NCBI GenBank assembly: GCA_964346355.1
Contig: CAYFUH010000004.1
Location: 15,425 to 79,424, forward strand
DNA: 64,000 nucleotides
From: UBA6115 sp964346355
Lineage (GTDB): Bacteria; Bacillota; Clostridia; Christensenellales; Aristaeellaceae
Direction of reading: 5' to 3'
The position numbers were made by a program, and so were the translations under genes. Under the pieces are notes generated by a model. That model did not search any database, was not told the DNA's origin, and worked only from the letters and a program-made list of their open reading frames with translations. This document shows, one piece after another, positions 51,124 through 59,623 of this stretch (within the stretch, counting starts at the first letter, position 1; every line of letters starts with the position of its first letter).

Positions 51124-52596
51124 TTATAGATGGCTCAGCAAGTTTTCAATGCTGGCTTTCGCGTCACCCAGCAAAAGCAGGATAGTGGGATTTGGCGCAT
51201 ACAGGGGGTTGTCCACACCGGCGTAGCCTGGCTTGGTATCAAAATTGCAGATGATCAGCCGGCGCGCCTTGTCCGCGTCCAGGATAGGCATGCCGTAAAT
51301 GGGCGTGCCCTCCGCCGTGTTGGCAGCCGGGTTGATGACGTCATTGGCGCCAATGACGATGACCAGGTCGGTATCAGGGAAGTCCGGGTTGATCTCGTCC
51401 ATCTCACACAACAGCTCGTAGGGGATGTCCACCTCGGCCAGCAGCACGTTCATATGGCCAGGCATACGGCCGGCCACCGGGTGGATGGCGAAGCGCACGG
51501 TTTTGCCCTGGGATTCCAATTTGTCGGTGAACTGCTTGACCAGCTCCTGCGCCTGGGAAAGCGCCATGCCATAGCCCGGAATCACGATGACGGACTGGGC
51601 GTCTGCCAGCCAGGTGCCCAGATCGGCTTCCTGCGCAGCGGCTTCTGGTGCAGGTTTTGCCGTTTTGGGTTCTTCTTCAATGTCCGCCTGCTCATCGTCA
51701 ATTGCCGTCACGGCCTGCGCTGGGGGAATGACCGGCTCAACCGGCTGGGCGGCTGGCACCGCTTGCGGCGCGGACGTTTGCTTGCCGGGGCTGGAGAAGA
51801 TGACCTGGGTGAGCCTGCGGTTCATGGCGCGGCACATGATGAGGGTAAGCAAAAGGCCGGATGCCCCCACAATGGCGCCCACGGATACCAGCAGGATATC
51901 CCCCAGCGCCATGCCGGCAATGCTGGCTGCGACGCCGGAGGAGGAGTTGAGCAAGCTGATGGTGATGGGCATATCCGCCCCGCCCACGCGGATGGCGAAC
52001 AGCCAGCCAAACAGCAGCCCCACAAAGGAAAGCAGGAGGCACAAGGTGAAGTGGCTGACCGGCTGGCTGATGGGCAGCAGCACCATCAACACCACCAACA
52101 CCAGGGCTGCAAAGCCAGTGAGCGCGCTGTGCGCCGGGAACACCACAGGTTTTTGGGGGAAGATGCCGTGCAGTTTGCCGGCCGCAACCAGGGAGCCGGA
52201 GAGGGTCAAGGCACCGATGCCCAGCGCTAATCCCGCGGTGGACAGTTCAAACTTGCCCAGCATGCTGCCAGTGAGCACGGTTAGAATGGCAGCCAGGCTG
52301 GAGGCCAGGCCGCCCAAGCCGTTGAGCAGCCCCACCATCTGCGGCATCTGAATCATTTTGACCTTGGCAGCCATGTAGACGCTCAGCAGGGTGCCCACCA
52401 GGAGCGCCGCGATGATGTAGGGCAGGCTGCCTGAGAAGTCCGTGCGCACCATGGTGGCGATGATGGCTAGCAGCATGCACAGGGCAGAAATGCGGTTGCC
52501 CAGGGGCGCGGTTTTGACGTTGCTCATTAAGCGGATGCCCAAGAGGACACCCAGGCTGAGGACAGCGCTGATGATGTAATACAATGTATCGCTCAT
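51124..52596 (-). CDS. pntB: NAD(P) transhydrogenase subunit beta
   Basis: 490 residues. About nine hydrophobic segments fill residues 1-265. A Pro/Ala/Glu-rich linker (about 275-325) then leads to the NADP-binding domain III with VIVIPGYGMALSQAQE near 337 and IGANDVINPAA near 418. It couples proton entry to NADPH formation from NADH. The linker is longer than in typical PntB. Its start overlaps pntAB by 4 bp. The last gene of the operon. Confidence 0.95.
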   Translation of the reverse strand: MSDTLYYIISAVLSLGVLLGIRLMSNVKTAPLGNRISALCMLLAIIATMVRTDFSGSLPYIIAALLVGTLLSVYMAAKVKMIQMPQMVGLLNGLGGLASSLAAILTVLTGSMLGKFELSTAGLALGIGALTLSGSLVAAGKLHGIFPQKPVVFPAHSALTGFAALVLVVLMVLLPISQPVSHFTLCLLLSFVGLLFGWLFAIRVGGADMPITISLLNSSSGVAASIAGMALGDILLVSVGAIVGASGLLLTLIMCRAMNRRLTQVIFSSPGKQTSAPQAVPAAQPVEPVIPPAQAVTAIDDEQADIEEEPKTAKPAPEAAAQEADLGTWLADAQSVIVIPGYGMALSQAQELVKQFTDKLESQGKTVRFAIHPVAGRMPGHMNVLLAEVDIPYELLCEMDEINPDFPDTDLVIVIGANDVINPAANTAEGTPIYGMPILDADKARRLIICNFDTKPGYAGVDNPLYAPNPTILLLLGDAKASIENLLSHL

Positions 52597-52895
52597 TCGC
52601 TCTCCTCCTTTGAGCCCTTGTTGCTGTGGAACATCCGCAGCATGCGGTCGGTCACGCCAAAGCCTGAAACCACATTGATGAGCGCGGCGACAATGCCCAA
52701 AGCGCCCAGCAGCTTGCCCACAACCGAGCCTGCCAGCGCGGTCACCGCGATGATGCCCAGGATGGTGATGCCCGACAGGGCGTTCATGCCGCTCATCAGC
52801 GGGGTATGCAAAAGGCTGGGCACCGCGTTGATCAATTTATAACCCAGCAGCATGGCTGCAATGAAAACCAGAATCAGGATGATCTCTTTGCTCAT
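52593..52895 (-). CDS. pntAB: NAD(P) transhydrogenase subunit alpha part 2
   Basis: 100 residues with three hydrophobic segments (about 3-25, 37-60, 62-82), the membrane part of the alpha subunit encoded as a separate protein, as in Rhodospirillum rubrum. A conserved MSGMNALSGITILGIIA stretch is visible. Overlaps both neighbours by 4 bp. Confidence 0.93.
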   Translation of the reverse strand: MSKEIILILVFIAAMLLGYKLINAVPSLLHTPLMSGMNALSGITILGIIAVTALAGSVVGKLLGALGIVAALINVVSGFGVTDRMLRMFHSNKGSKEESE

Positions 52896-54049
52896 AGGCC
52901 CATGGCCTCCCTAGCGCCCTGGTGCACCACCTGGCCGTCTTTGGTGGTCAGGATGCCCTGCACGATTTCGTCCTCCGGGTTTAAGTCAAACTGACCGTCC
53001 TTCACCAGGTAGTTCACCAGGTTGTACATATTCAGCGCGAACATGCTCGTGGCGCTTTCGGGCAGCAGACCCGGGATGTTTTTGATGCCAACAATGTGTA
53101 CGTTGTGCGTGAGCGCTGTCTCGCCCGGCGGGGTCAGCTCGCAGTTGCCGCCCTGGTCAATGGAAATGTCCACAATAACAGCGCCCGGCTTCATCTGCTT
53201 GACCATGTCCTCGGTAATCAATACGGGCGCCAGCTTGCCGGGCACCAGGGCGGACAGGAAGACAAAGTCCATCTCGGGCAGGTGGGCGGCTAAGGCCTCG
53301 CGCTCGGCCCTCAGCAATTCGGAGCTGAGGGATTTGGCGTAGCCGCCTGCACCCACCGCCGCTTCTTCCGGCACGTTCAGCTCGATCACTTTCGCGCCCA
53401 GGCTTTGCGCCTGCTCGCGCGCCGCGGGGCGGATGTCCGCCGCGAACACGCGCGCGCCCAGCCGCTTGATGGTGGCCAGTGCCTGCAAGCCGCCTACGCC
53501 AACGCCGATGATGAGGGCGTTGATGGGCTTGATCATGCCCACGGCGGAGAAGATCTGCGGCACAAAGCGGGGCAGCAGGTTCGCGCCCATCAAGGTGCCT
53601 TTATACCCAGCGCAGGTGGACATGCTGGTGAGCGCGTCCATGGACTGAGCCCTTGAGATGCGCGGCACGCCATCTAAGGTAAGCGCGATGACACCGCGCT
53701 TTGCCAGGTTGTTCACCATCTGGTGATTGGCGGGCGCCGCGGGATGGATGAAGGTAATCAGATACTGGCCAGGGCGCATCATGTCCACCTCGTGGATGGC
53801 CAGCTCCTCATTAAACAGCGGCTCCTTGACCTTTAAGATGAGGTCCGCGCGGTCATAGATTTCCTTCGCTGAATTCACCATCTCCGCGCCGGCCGCCTGG
53901 TACTGATCGTCATGGAAGAATGAGCCTTCCCCTGCGTCGTGCTCTACCAAAACGGTGTGGCCCTGGGCAATATAGCGGGCGCACACCTCAGGCGTGGCGG
54001 AGACGCGGTTTTCATCGTGCATGATTTCCTTTGGAACACCAATAATCAT
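52892..54049 (-). CDS. pntAA: NAD(P) transhydrogenase subunit alpha part 1
   Basis: 385 residues, the NAD(H)-binding domain I related to alanine dehydrogenase. MIIGVPKEIMHDENRVSATPE at the start, INALIIGVGVGGLQALATIKRLGA near 170 (Rossmann fold), and DISIDQGGNCELT near 290. Soluble, peripheral on the cytoplasmic face. The ATG at 54049 has GGGGGAA seven bases upstream; the open frame beyond it covers the promoter -10 region and is not translated. Confidence 0.95.
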   Translation of the reverse strand: MIIGVPKEIMHDENRVSATPEVCARYIAQGHTVLVEHDAGEGSFFHDDQYQAAGAEMVNSAKEIYDRADLILKVKEPLFNEELAIHEVDMMRPGQYLITFIHPAAPANHQMVNNLAKRGVIALTLDGVPRISRAQSMDALTSMSTCAGYKGTLMGANLLPRFVPQIFSAVGMIKPINALIIGVGVGGLQALATIKRLGARVFAADIRPAAREQAQSLGAKVIELNVPEEAAVGAGGYAKSLSSELLRAEREALAAHLPEMDFVFLSALVPGKLAPVLITEDMVKQMKPGAVIVDISIDQGGNCELTPPGETALTHNVHIVGIKNIPGLLPESATSMFALNMYNLVNYLVKDGQFDLNPEDEIVQGILTTKDGQVVHQGAREAMGL

Positions 54050-54082
54050 ATGACTTCCCCCTATTTGAATTCTGTTGACCTC

Positions 54083-54111
54083 ATTATATTTGGAATACAA
54101 TAAAAATACAA
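54083..54111 (-). promoter_or_regulatory. Promoter of pntAA-pntAB-pntB
   Basis: On the minus strand, TTGTAT (54106-54111) and a perfect TATAAT (54083-54088) with a 17-bp spacer, 33 bp before the ATG. Confidence 0.72.
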
Positions 54112-54128
54112 GACTTTTTTATACGCAA

Positions 54129-54144
54129 AGCGTTCATGAACGCT
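54129..54144. promoter_or_regulatory. Perfect 16-bp palindrome upstream of pnt promoter
   Basis: AGCGTTCATGAACGCT, centred about 28 bp upstream of the -35 hexamer of the pnt promoter, a position suited to an activator or repressor dimer. The regulator is unknown; no regulator gene is adjacent. The remaining bases to 54291 hold nothing I can identify. Confidence 0.45.
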
Positions 54145-54291
54145 GCCAGGAGCCGGGTCTTGTCCGCCGCCGTGTTGCCTCGTTCATGCAATTTTGCGCA
54201 GACAAAATGCCCCTCCGCTCCTGTTTACCTTACTTCATGGTTCAGTCTGCTTAGGTAATTTGAATGCTTATGATCCTGGTTTCACCCATCA

Positions 54292-55611
54292 TCATTTAAA
54301 CTGCGGCAACCATTCTTCAAACTGCGTAAACATCTCATCTGTCATGGCCTTGATTTCCTTTAGGCTGAGCACAGCGGACGTCAGCGGGTCAAAGCAGATG
54401 GCCTGGTAGACCAGATCGCGGTTGCCAGTTAAGCTGGCCATGACAGCCATCTCCTCAATCTGCGCAGAAGTGGAACACAAAAGGCCCAGTTGCGGCGGCA
54501 AAGCGCCCACCGCGATGGCTTCCAGCCCATGCCGGCTGGCCAGAACCGGCACCTCCACGCAGCAGCCGTAGGGCAGGTTGTCAATCAAATTGAAGTTGCG
54601 CACGTTGCCGTTGAACTTGAACATTGCGTGGTCACCAAAAATGGCGTTGAAGATGGAGGCTGCGTATTCCTCACCGCGCGTAAGGTTCACAGGCTGCTCA
54701 AACCAATCTTCAATTTCCTTTTGCCAGGTGTGCTTCTTGCCGCGGTATTCGTTGAGGATGTAGGCATATTCGCCCGGGTTCCAGCCTGTGCCGGGCGTAC
54801 AATATTTCTCAATTAAATCGGGCCGTTTGCGGAACCACGCCACGTATTCGCTGTTGTGGCCGGAGGACTCCGTCACATAGTAATCAAGCGCCAGGTACAG
54901 CTCGTTGCGAACGATTTCCTCGTTGTACACCTCCTTGTTTTCCCGGATGGCCTTGTCAATGAGGGGGTACACATCCTTGCCTTTGTGCAGGAAGTTGAGG
55001 TAGAAAGCCTGATGGTTGATGCCCGCGCAGGTGTAGGATATTTCATCCGCCGGGACGCCGATCCACCGCGCCAGCATGGCTGCCGTGCCCTGCACGCTGT
55101 GGCACAGGCCGGTCATGGTCATGTCGGGGTACTTCTCCTGCACCACCCGGCACAGCATAGCCATGGGGTTGGTGTAGTTGAGGTAGACCGCATTGGGACA
55201 ATACCGGGCGATGTCCTGTGCGATGTCCAAAATGGGGTTCACCGTGCGCAGGAAGCGGAAGATGCCGCTGGGGCCGCGGGTATCGCCCACATTGATATCC
55301 ACCCCGTATTTCTTGGGGATGAGGATATCATGCTGCCAGACGTCCACGTCCCCCGCCAGGATGGTGGTGACCACCCCATCCGCGCCCCTTAAAGCCTCCG
55401 CACGGTCTGTTGTGGCGACCACCCTGGCCGGGTACTTGCCCGCGTCCACGATGCGCTGCACCGCCTTTTTGATGGTGGCCAGCCGGCCTTCATCAATGTC
55501 CATCAGCACGATGACGGCGTCTTCAAAGGCCTTAAAGGACAGCAAATCCCGCACCAGCCCGCGGGTAAAGCCGAAGCTGCCTGCTCCAATAAACGCAAAT
55601 CTCTTAGACAT
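54292..55611 (-). CDS. melA: GH4 alpha-galactosidase
   Basis: 439 residues. GH4 enzymes cleave glycosides by an NAD+- and Mn2+-dependent redox mechanism. Seen: the NAD-binding FIGAGSFGFTRG at 7-18, NYTNPM at 145-150, CHSV at 170-173 and NH at 199-200; Cys170 and His200 are metal ligands. The CHSV motif is the alpha-galactosidase (MelA) type, as opposed to the phospho-glycosidase motifs. ATG 55611 is chosen over GTG 55620, which lies in the GAGGTG ribosome site. Divergent from an MFS carrier, suggesting uptake and cleavage of an unphosphorylated alpha-galactoside. Confidence 0.9.
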   Translation of the reverse strand: MSKRFAFIGAGSFGFTRGLVRDLLSFKAFEDAVIVLMDIDEGRLATIKKAVQRIVDAGKYPARVVATTDRAEALRGADGVVTTILAGDVDVWQHDILIPKKYGVDINVGDTRGPSGIFRFLRTVNPILDIAQDIARYCPNAVYLNYTNPMAMLCRVVQEKYPDMTMTGLCHSVQGTAAMLARWIGVPADEISYTCAGINHQAFYLNFLHKGKDVYPLIDKAIRENKEVYNEEIVRNELYLALDYYVTESSGHNSEYVAWFRKRPDLIEKYCTPGTGWNPGEYAYILNEYRGKKHTWQKEIEDWFEQPVNLTRGEEYAASIFNAIFGDHAMFKFNGNVRNFNLIDNLPYGCCVEVPVLASRHGLEAIAVGALPPQLGLLCSTSAQIEEMAVMASLTGNRDLVYQAICFDPLTSAVLSLKEIKAMTDEMFTQFEEWLPQFK

Positions 55612-55647
55612 GTTGTGCACCTCACGCTATATTTTTAATCCGGCTCC

Positions 55648-55680
55648 ATTATAGACCATATGACCGCTGTTTGCATATGG
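55648..55680. promoter_or_regulatory. melA promoter -10 and adjacent operator-like inverted repeat
   Basis: A perfect minus-strand TATAAT is at 55648-55653. Just upstream of it lies the inverted repeat CCATATG (55656-55662) and CATATGG (55674-55680), where the -35 would be. A third CCATAT occurs at 55707-55712 next to the -35 of the divergent MFS gene. Confidence 0.5.
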
Positions 55681-55711
55681 CTCCAAAGATGTTTCTTTGC
55701 CCTTTGCCATA

Positions 55712-55739
55712 TTGACAGACCCCTGTTTTGCCGTATGAT
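55712..55739 (+). promoter_or_regulatory. Promoter of MFS transporter gene
   Basis: TTGACA (55712-55717) and TATGAT (55734-55739) with a 16-bp spacer, 28 bp before the ATG. Confidence 0.68.
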
Positions 55740-55767
55740 GATGTTGATTTAAACCAAGGAGCGTGCG

Positions 55768-57015
55768 ATGACAAAAGCCCAGCCCAGCACCTTTCGCCTG
55801 GAAACCATCTTTGCCGGCATGCATTCCAGCTACTGGATGACCATGTGCACCTTTTCGGGCTTCATGGCGGTGTATTTGTCCCATTACGGCTTTCATGACG
55901 CGCTCATCGGGCTGACAGCTTCCGCGATCTCGCTGATTACCATTGTGTTTCAGCTGTTTATCTCCTCCTTTTCAGATGCCAACGCCAAGGTGCCGCTGAA
56001 GCGGATTTTGGTCATCATCTATCTGCTCATGCTGGGTTTGGTTACCGTACTCACGATCCTGCCCATGCCCATCATGCTGATGCTGCTTGCCTACGCGCTC
56101 ACCGGCGGTGTGGCCAACAGCCTGCCGGGGCTGTACAACGCGCAGATTATCCAGTTTGTTAACGCGGGCATCCCCGTCAACCTGGGCTGGCCGCGCGGTG
56201 TGAGCGCCCTGGTTTACGCCATCTTTGCCTATTTGCTGGGCCTATTGCTTGAAAGCTATTCCGCGACCATCTTAATGCCCATCTGCTTAGTCTGCATCGT
56301 GATCGCGGTTGTGATGGTGCTGGTGATGCCGCGGCCAGAGCAACTGGGCGACAGCTACGCCATCGAATTCTTGGCCGATCCCTTGCCCAAAACCAGCCTG
56401 ATAGAATTGCTGAAGGCCAGCAAGGTGATGCAGTTCTTTTTATTGTCAGCCGTGTTTATGAGCGCGGGCAGCGCCAACAACCTGCTGTTTTTGCCGCGGG
56501 TCATCGCATCCCGGGGCGGCACGGAATCCGCCTTGGGTCTGGCCATGTTTTTGCAAGCCGGGGTGGAGATGCCAGCCATGTTCCTGACCCCTTTTTTGGT
56601 CCGGCGCTTCCGTGCCCGTGCTGTCCTGGCCTTCTCCCTCACCGCCTATTTTACCAAGTCTGTACTAATCGCGGTGTCTGGCAGCATCACGGGCATTTAT
56701 GCCGCGATGGTGCTGTCCATTTTCTGCTTCGGGCTGTACGGCATCACCTCTGTGTATTTTGTCAACGACATCGTCAAGCACAACGAGAAGGTGCGCGCGC
56801 AAGCCTTGGTCACCGCCAGCGGCGCGCTCTCTGCCATCATCAGCAACTCGGCTGCGGGCTGGGTGGTGCAGGTGTATGGCATTGACCGGCTTAACCTGAT
56901 CTGTGTGTTTTTGCAGGCCATCGCGCTGGTATTGATGTACTACTGCGCGTATTTGCATGCCAAGGACGAAAAAAAGAAGCAGCCCCCGCTGGGGAGGCTG
57001 CCGCTTCCGTTATAA
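55768..57015 (+). CDS. MFS transporter, probable glycoside carrier
   Basis: 415 residues with about 12 hydrophobic segments. The layout, with a short hydrophilic N-terminus, SGFMAVYLSHYGFHDALIGL early and VKHNEKVRAQALVTASGAL in the second half, resembles the oligosaccharide:H+ symporter/LacY-like branch. RBS AAGGAG. Divergent from melA with a shared operator-like repeat. Inference: takes up an alpha-galactoside. The stop lies 6 bp from the convergent MacB-like gene, with no proper terminator. Confidence 0.82.
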   Translation: MTKAQPSTFRLETIFAGMHSSYWMTMCTFSGFMAVYLSHYGFHDALIGLTASAISLITIVFQLFISSFSDANAKVPLKRILVIIYLLMLGLVTVLTILPMPIMLMLLAYALTGGVANSLPGLYNAQIIQFVNAGIPVNLGWPRGVSALVYAIFAYLLGLLLESYSATILMPICLVCIVIAVVMVLVMPRPEQLGDSYAIEFLADPLPKTSLIELLKASKVMQFFLLSAVFMSAGSANNLLFLPRVIASRGGTESALGLAMFLQAGVEMPAMFLTPFLVRRFRARAVLAFSLTAYFTKSVLIAVSGSITGIYAAMVLSIFCFGLYGITSVYFVNDIVKHNEKVRAQALVTASGALSAIISNSAAGWVVQVYGIDRLNLICVFLQAIALVLMYYCAYLHAKDEKKKQPPLGRLPLPL

Positions 57016-57021
57016 ACAAAC

Positions 57022-58212
57022 CTATTCCTGTTTTTTGAATAAACCCATCAGCCTGCCTACCGGCGTAATGAGCAGGGCGCCTGCCAGCGCGCACAGCACC
57101 GTCATATAGCCGCGCATCGCGTCCAAAAACAGCAATTCCCGGCTGCGGAAAGCCAGCAGGGCATTTGCCATGGTGCGGTTGTTCCAGAAGGTGGCTGAGA
57201 TCTCCTTGGGCTCGACCAAAATGGCGGGCACCCACTCGGGAAAGACATACACCGGCGCGATGAGCTGAGTAAAAGCGAAGATCAGCACGGCGACACCGGC
57301 TGCGTACATCAAAAAGATGATGAGCGCAACGCCAATAAAGCGCGGCATGAGCGGCCAGGCGTAGGCAGTCTTTAACCACTGCCGGCAACGCTCAACCAGG
57401 CTGGCTGAGGTGCGCGTCGCAAAGCGCAGCCCCGCGATGGCAAGTGCGATGCCCACTAGGCAAAGCAGCACCCGCAGGGGCAGGATGGCGTGGTATTTCT
57501 CCTTCACCAGGTCGATTACCTGGCCGCCATTCTGCCAGCCTGTAAGGGTTTTACCCAGGCCAGACCGCGTGCCGGCCCCGCCCCTGGCGCGCAGCTGCGC
57601 GGTCATGACCTCCCAGTGCGGCTGCTCTTTGAATGCCTTGAGGGGCACTGCCAGGCCGTATTCTGCCCGGTCGCCCACTGTGCGGGCAAAGCGGGTCACG
57701 CCCACCACCGTAAAGGTTTGGTTAAACAGTTCCAGTTTCATGTTGACCGGGTCACCCTGCCGAAACAGCGCAATCGCCAAGCCTTCGTCAATCACCGCGA
57801 CGGGCTTGCCCTCGTCCACCTCTTCCTGGTACAAATGGCGCCCAGACAAGAGCAGCTTTTGATTCAGGGCGTGCATCTGCCCATAGTAGGCCACCACCTC
57901 CGCCTGCGCACTGCCATCCTGCGTACTTGCGTTGGCATTGGGGTAATGGGCAGTCAGGACGGATGATTGCAGGTTGTCCTGCTGCTCCTCCACCAGGCGG
58001 TCCCAGCTTAACAAAAAGCGCTCAAACGGGCTTTGCTCCTCCGGCTTGTTCTCCTCCTCCTGTTGCCCCGCCTCCTCCTCCTTGCCCTTGAGGGCTTCGG
58101 TGCCAGGGGAGAAGGCATACTGCAACAGGGAAGGCGCCTTATTAACCTGCAGGGCAAACAGCCCGATGAACAGGCAGATAACCAGCAGCCAGATGATGCG
58201 CTTAGTCCACAT
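57022..58212 (-). CDS. MacB-like permease (periplasmic core domain), no ATPase partner
   Basis: 396 residues. One N-terminal membrane helix (about 5-22), a large extracytoplasmic domain (about 25-250) with the MacB_PCD-like stretch VIDEGLAIALFRQGDPVNMKL followed by FTVVGVTRFART, and three C-terminal helices (about 270-290, 318-345, 362-388). This is the topology of FtsX/MacB permeases. It starts inside the HlyD-like gene (11-bp overlap). The acidic Glu-rich stretch near 50-70 is unusual. No ABC ATPase gene is found nearby. The ATG at 58212 is chosen; the longer upstream frame is not protein-like. Confidence 0.75.
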   Translation of the reverse strand: MWTKRIIWLLVICLFIGLFALQVNKAPSLLQYAFSPGTEALKGKEEEAGQQEEENKPEEQSPFERFLLSWDRLVEEQQDNLQSSVLTAHYPNANASTQDGSAQAEVVAYYGQMHALNQKLLLSGRHLYQEEVDEGKPVAVIDEGLAIALFRQGDPVNMKLELFNQTFTVVGVTRFARTVGDRAEYGLAVPLKAFKEQPHWEVMTAQLRARGGAGTRSGLGKTLTGWQNGGQVIDLVKEKYHAILPLRVLLCLVGIALAIAGLRFATRTSASLVERCRQWLKTAYAWPLMPRFIGVALIIFLMYAAGVAVLIFAFTQLIAPVYVFPEWVPAILVEPKEISATFWNNRTMANALLAFRSRELLFLDAMRGYMTVLCALAGALLITPVGRLMGLFKKQE

Positions 58213-59617
58213 ATTCCATGACGACCTGGCCGTCACGTACGGCACGGTCTTCCTTGTCCGCGATTTGGTAATAGCTGACCTCCTCGCTGATGGCGACAAA
58301 GCGGTTGCTCTTCTCCAGCACGGTGATGGGCACCTTTTTGAGCACAAACTGGGAATTGCCCAGCAAGCCGCCCCAGGACTGCTCTACCGTATAGATGTAG
58401 CTGCTGCCATCCCCGTCCGTGCGCACGGCGCTGGCCGGCAGCAGGGTGGTGGTGCGGCTGGACTTGTATACCAGGGTGATTTGCGGCGGGTTGGCCATCA
58501 TGGCGCTGATGCCGCCCAGTTGGGTGATGACGGCGTCGTTTAACTCCACCAGGACGGATTTGCGGCTTAAGGCTTCCAGCTTGATATCATTTACCACCAA
58601 CTCCTGGCGCACGCCCTCCAGCTCCACCTTGGTGCCTTTTTCAATGGTTTTCTTCACCTCGGTGATGTCCGCCTTCAGGGACGGGACCTCGCCTTCCTTG
58701 CTGATGGTATACAGGGGTTTTGACCCGTCGTAGGTCTCCCCCTTTTTAAGTTCAAACTTAATCAGATAGCCGTCATGGGGGGCGATGATCTCGTCCAGGC
58801 CTTCGGCATCCTTCTTGAGCGCAAGCATCGCTTCTGTGTGCTTGGCCAGGGTACGCCTGGCTTCATAGATTTTCTGGATGTATTCAAAGGTCATATCCGG
58901 TGTGCGCGGGGTTTTGCTGGTGCCGGCAAATACACGGCGCAATTCCGCGAATACCTGATCTGCCGCATACCAGGCGTCGAAGGTTTCCTGCATGACGCCT
59001 TTTAATTCACCCGGCATGTCCGCCAGGGGCACAGGGGTTGGTGTGGCCTTCCACGACTGCGGTTTGGGCGTGACCGCCGGCTCCACCGGACGGCCCCAGG
59101 CTTCGATGTCTTCGGGCAAAACGTAGCCGATGGCTGCCGCCTGCTCCTCTACCTTCACGCGCTTGTCATAATACTTTTGAAGCAGGTCCAGGTACTGCTC
59201 GTGCATCTGGTTGTGCTCGGAATCCTTGGGCAGGCGCACCTTGCTGACGATCTGATTGCCCAGCTCGCGTACAGCTTTCTCGTATTCCACCCGGATTTTG
59301 TCCATCTCCTCCTGGAAGCTGGGGGTTTCGGCTTTGGCCAGCACGTCGCCCTGCTTGACGAAATAGCCCTGCCGAGCCAGCACATCCGTGAAGACGAGGT
59401 TGAGCTTTTTGGCGTTTTTGACGTAGATTTCCTCGCCCTGGCTGAAGGTTAACTCCGCCGTGATGGGGATCTTCTCCTCCAACTTGCCGCGGGTCGCCGC
59501 AATCTTCTGGATTTTGGGCGTGGTGATGGTTTGCACGGTGCGCGAAAAGAACATGGATGCCATGAGCACCGCCACAAAAATCAACAGCCATTTCAACGTC
59601 TTATTTTTCTTCTTCAT
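58202..59617 (-). CDS. HlyD/MacA-like membrane-fusion (adaptor) protein
   Basis: 471 residues. One membrane anchor (about 10-27). Half-lipoyl sequences (GYFVKQGDVLAKAETPS near 85; APHDGYLIKFELKKGETYDG near 275) flank a helical hairpin interrupted by a Pro-rich linker (about 175-200). A beta-barrel follows and a C-terminal domain (TLLPASAVRTDGDGSSYIYTVE near 385). This is the architecture of tripartite-efflux adaptors such as MacA. It overlaps the MacB-like gene and follows a sugar-ABC permease by 6 bp, so all are one operon. Confidence 0.82.
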   Translation of the reverse strand: MKKKNKTLKWLLIFVAVLMASMFFSRTVQTITTPKIQKIAATRGKLEEKIPITAELTFSQGEEIYVKNAKKLNLVFTDVLARQGYFVKQGDVLAKAETPSFQEEMDKIRVEYEKAVRELGNQIVSKVRLPKDSEHNQMHEQYLDLLQKYYDKRVKVEEQAAAIGYVLPEDIEAWGRPVEPAVTPKPQSWKATPTPVPLADMPGELKGVMQETFDAWYAADQVFAELRRVFAGTSKTPRTPDMTFEYIQKIYEARRTLAKHTEAMLALKKDAEGLDEIIAPHDGYLIKFELKKGETYDGSKPLYTISKEGEVPSLKADITEVKKTIEKGTKVELEGVRQELVVNDIKLEALSRKSVLVELNDAVITQLGGISAMMANPPQITLVYKSSRTTTLLPASAVRTDGDGSSYIYTVEQSWGGLLGNSQFVLKKVPITVLEKSNRFVAISEEVSYYQIADKEDRAVRDGQVVMEYVD

Positions 59618-59623
59618 AAGCCC

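Noticed and set aside
51130..52230. 366-codon plus-strand frame opposite pntB
   Set aside because: Gln/His/Arg-rich antisense translation; pntB is unmistakable on the other strand.
57000..57021. Terminator between the MFS and MacB-like genes
   Set aside because: A possible GCAGCC/GGCTGC hairpin lies inside the MFS coding end, with no T-run after it.
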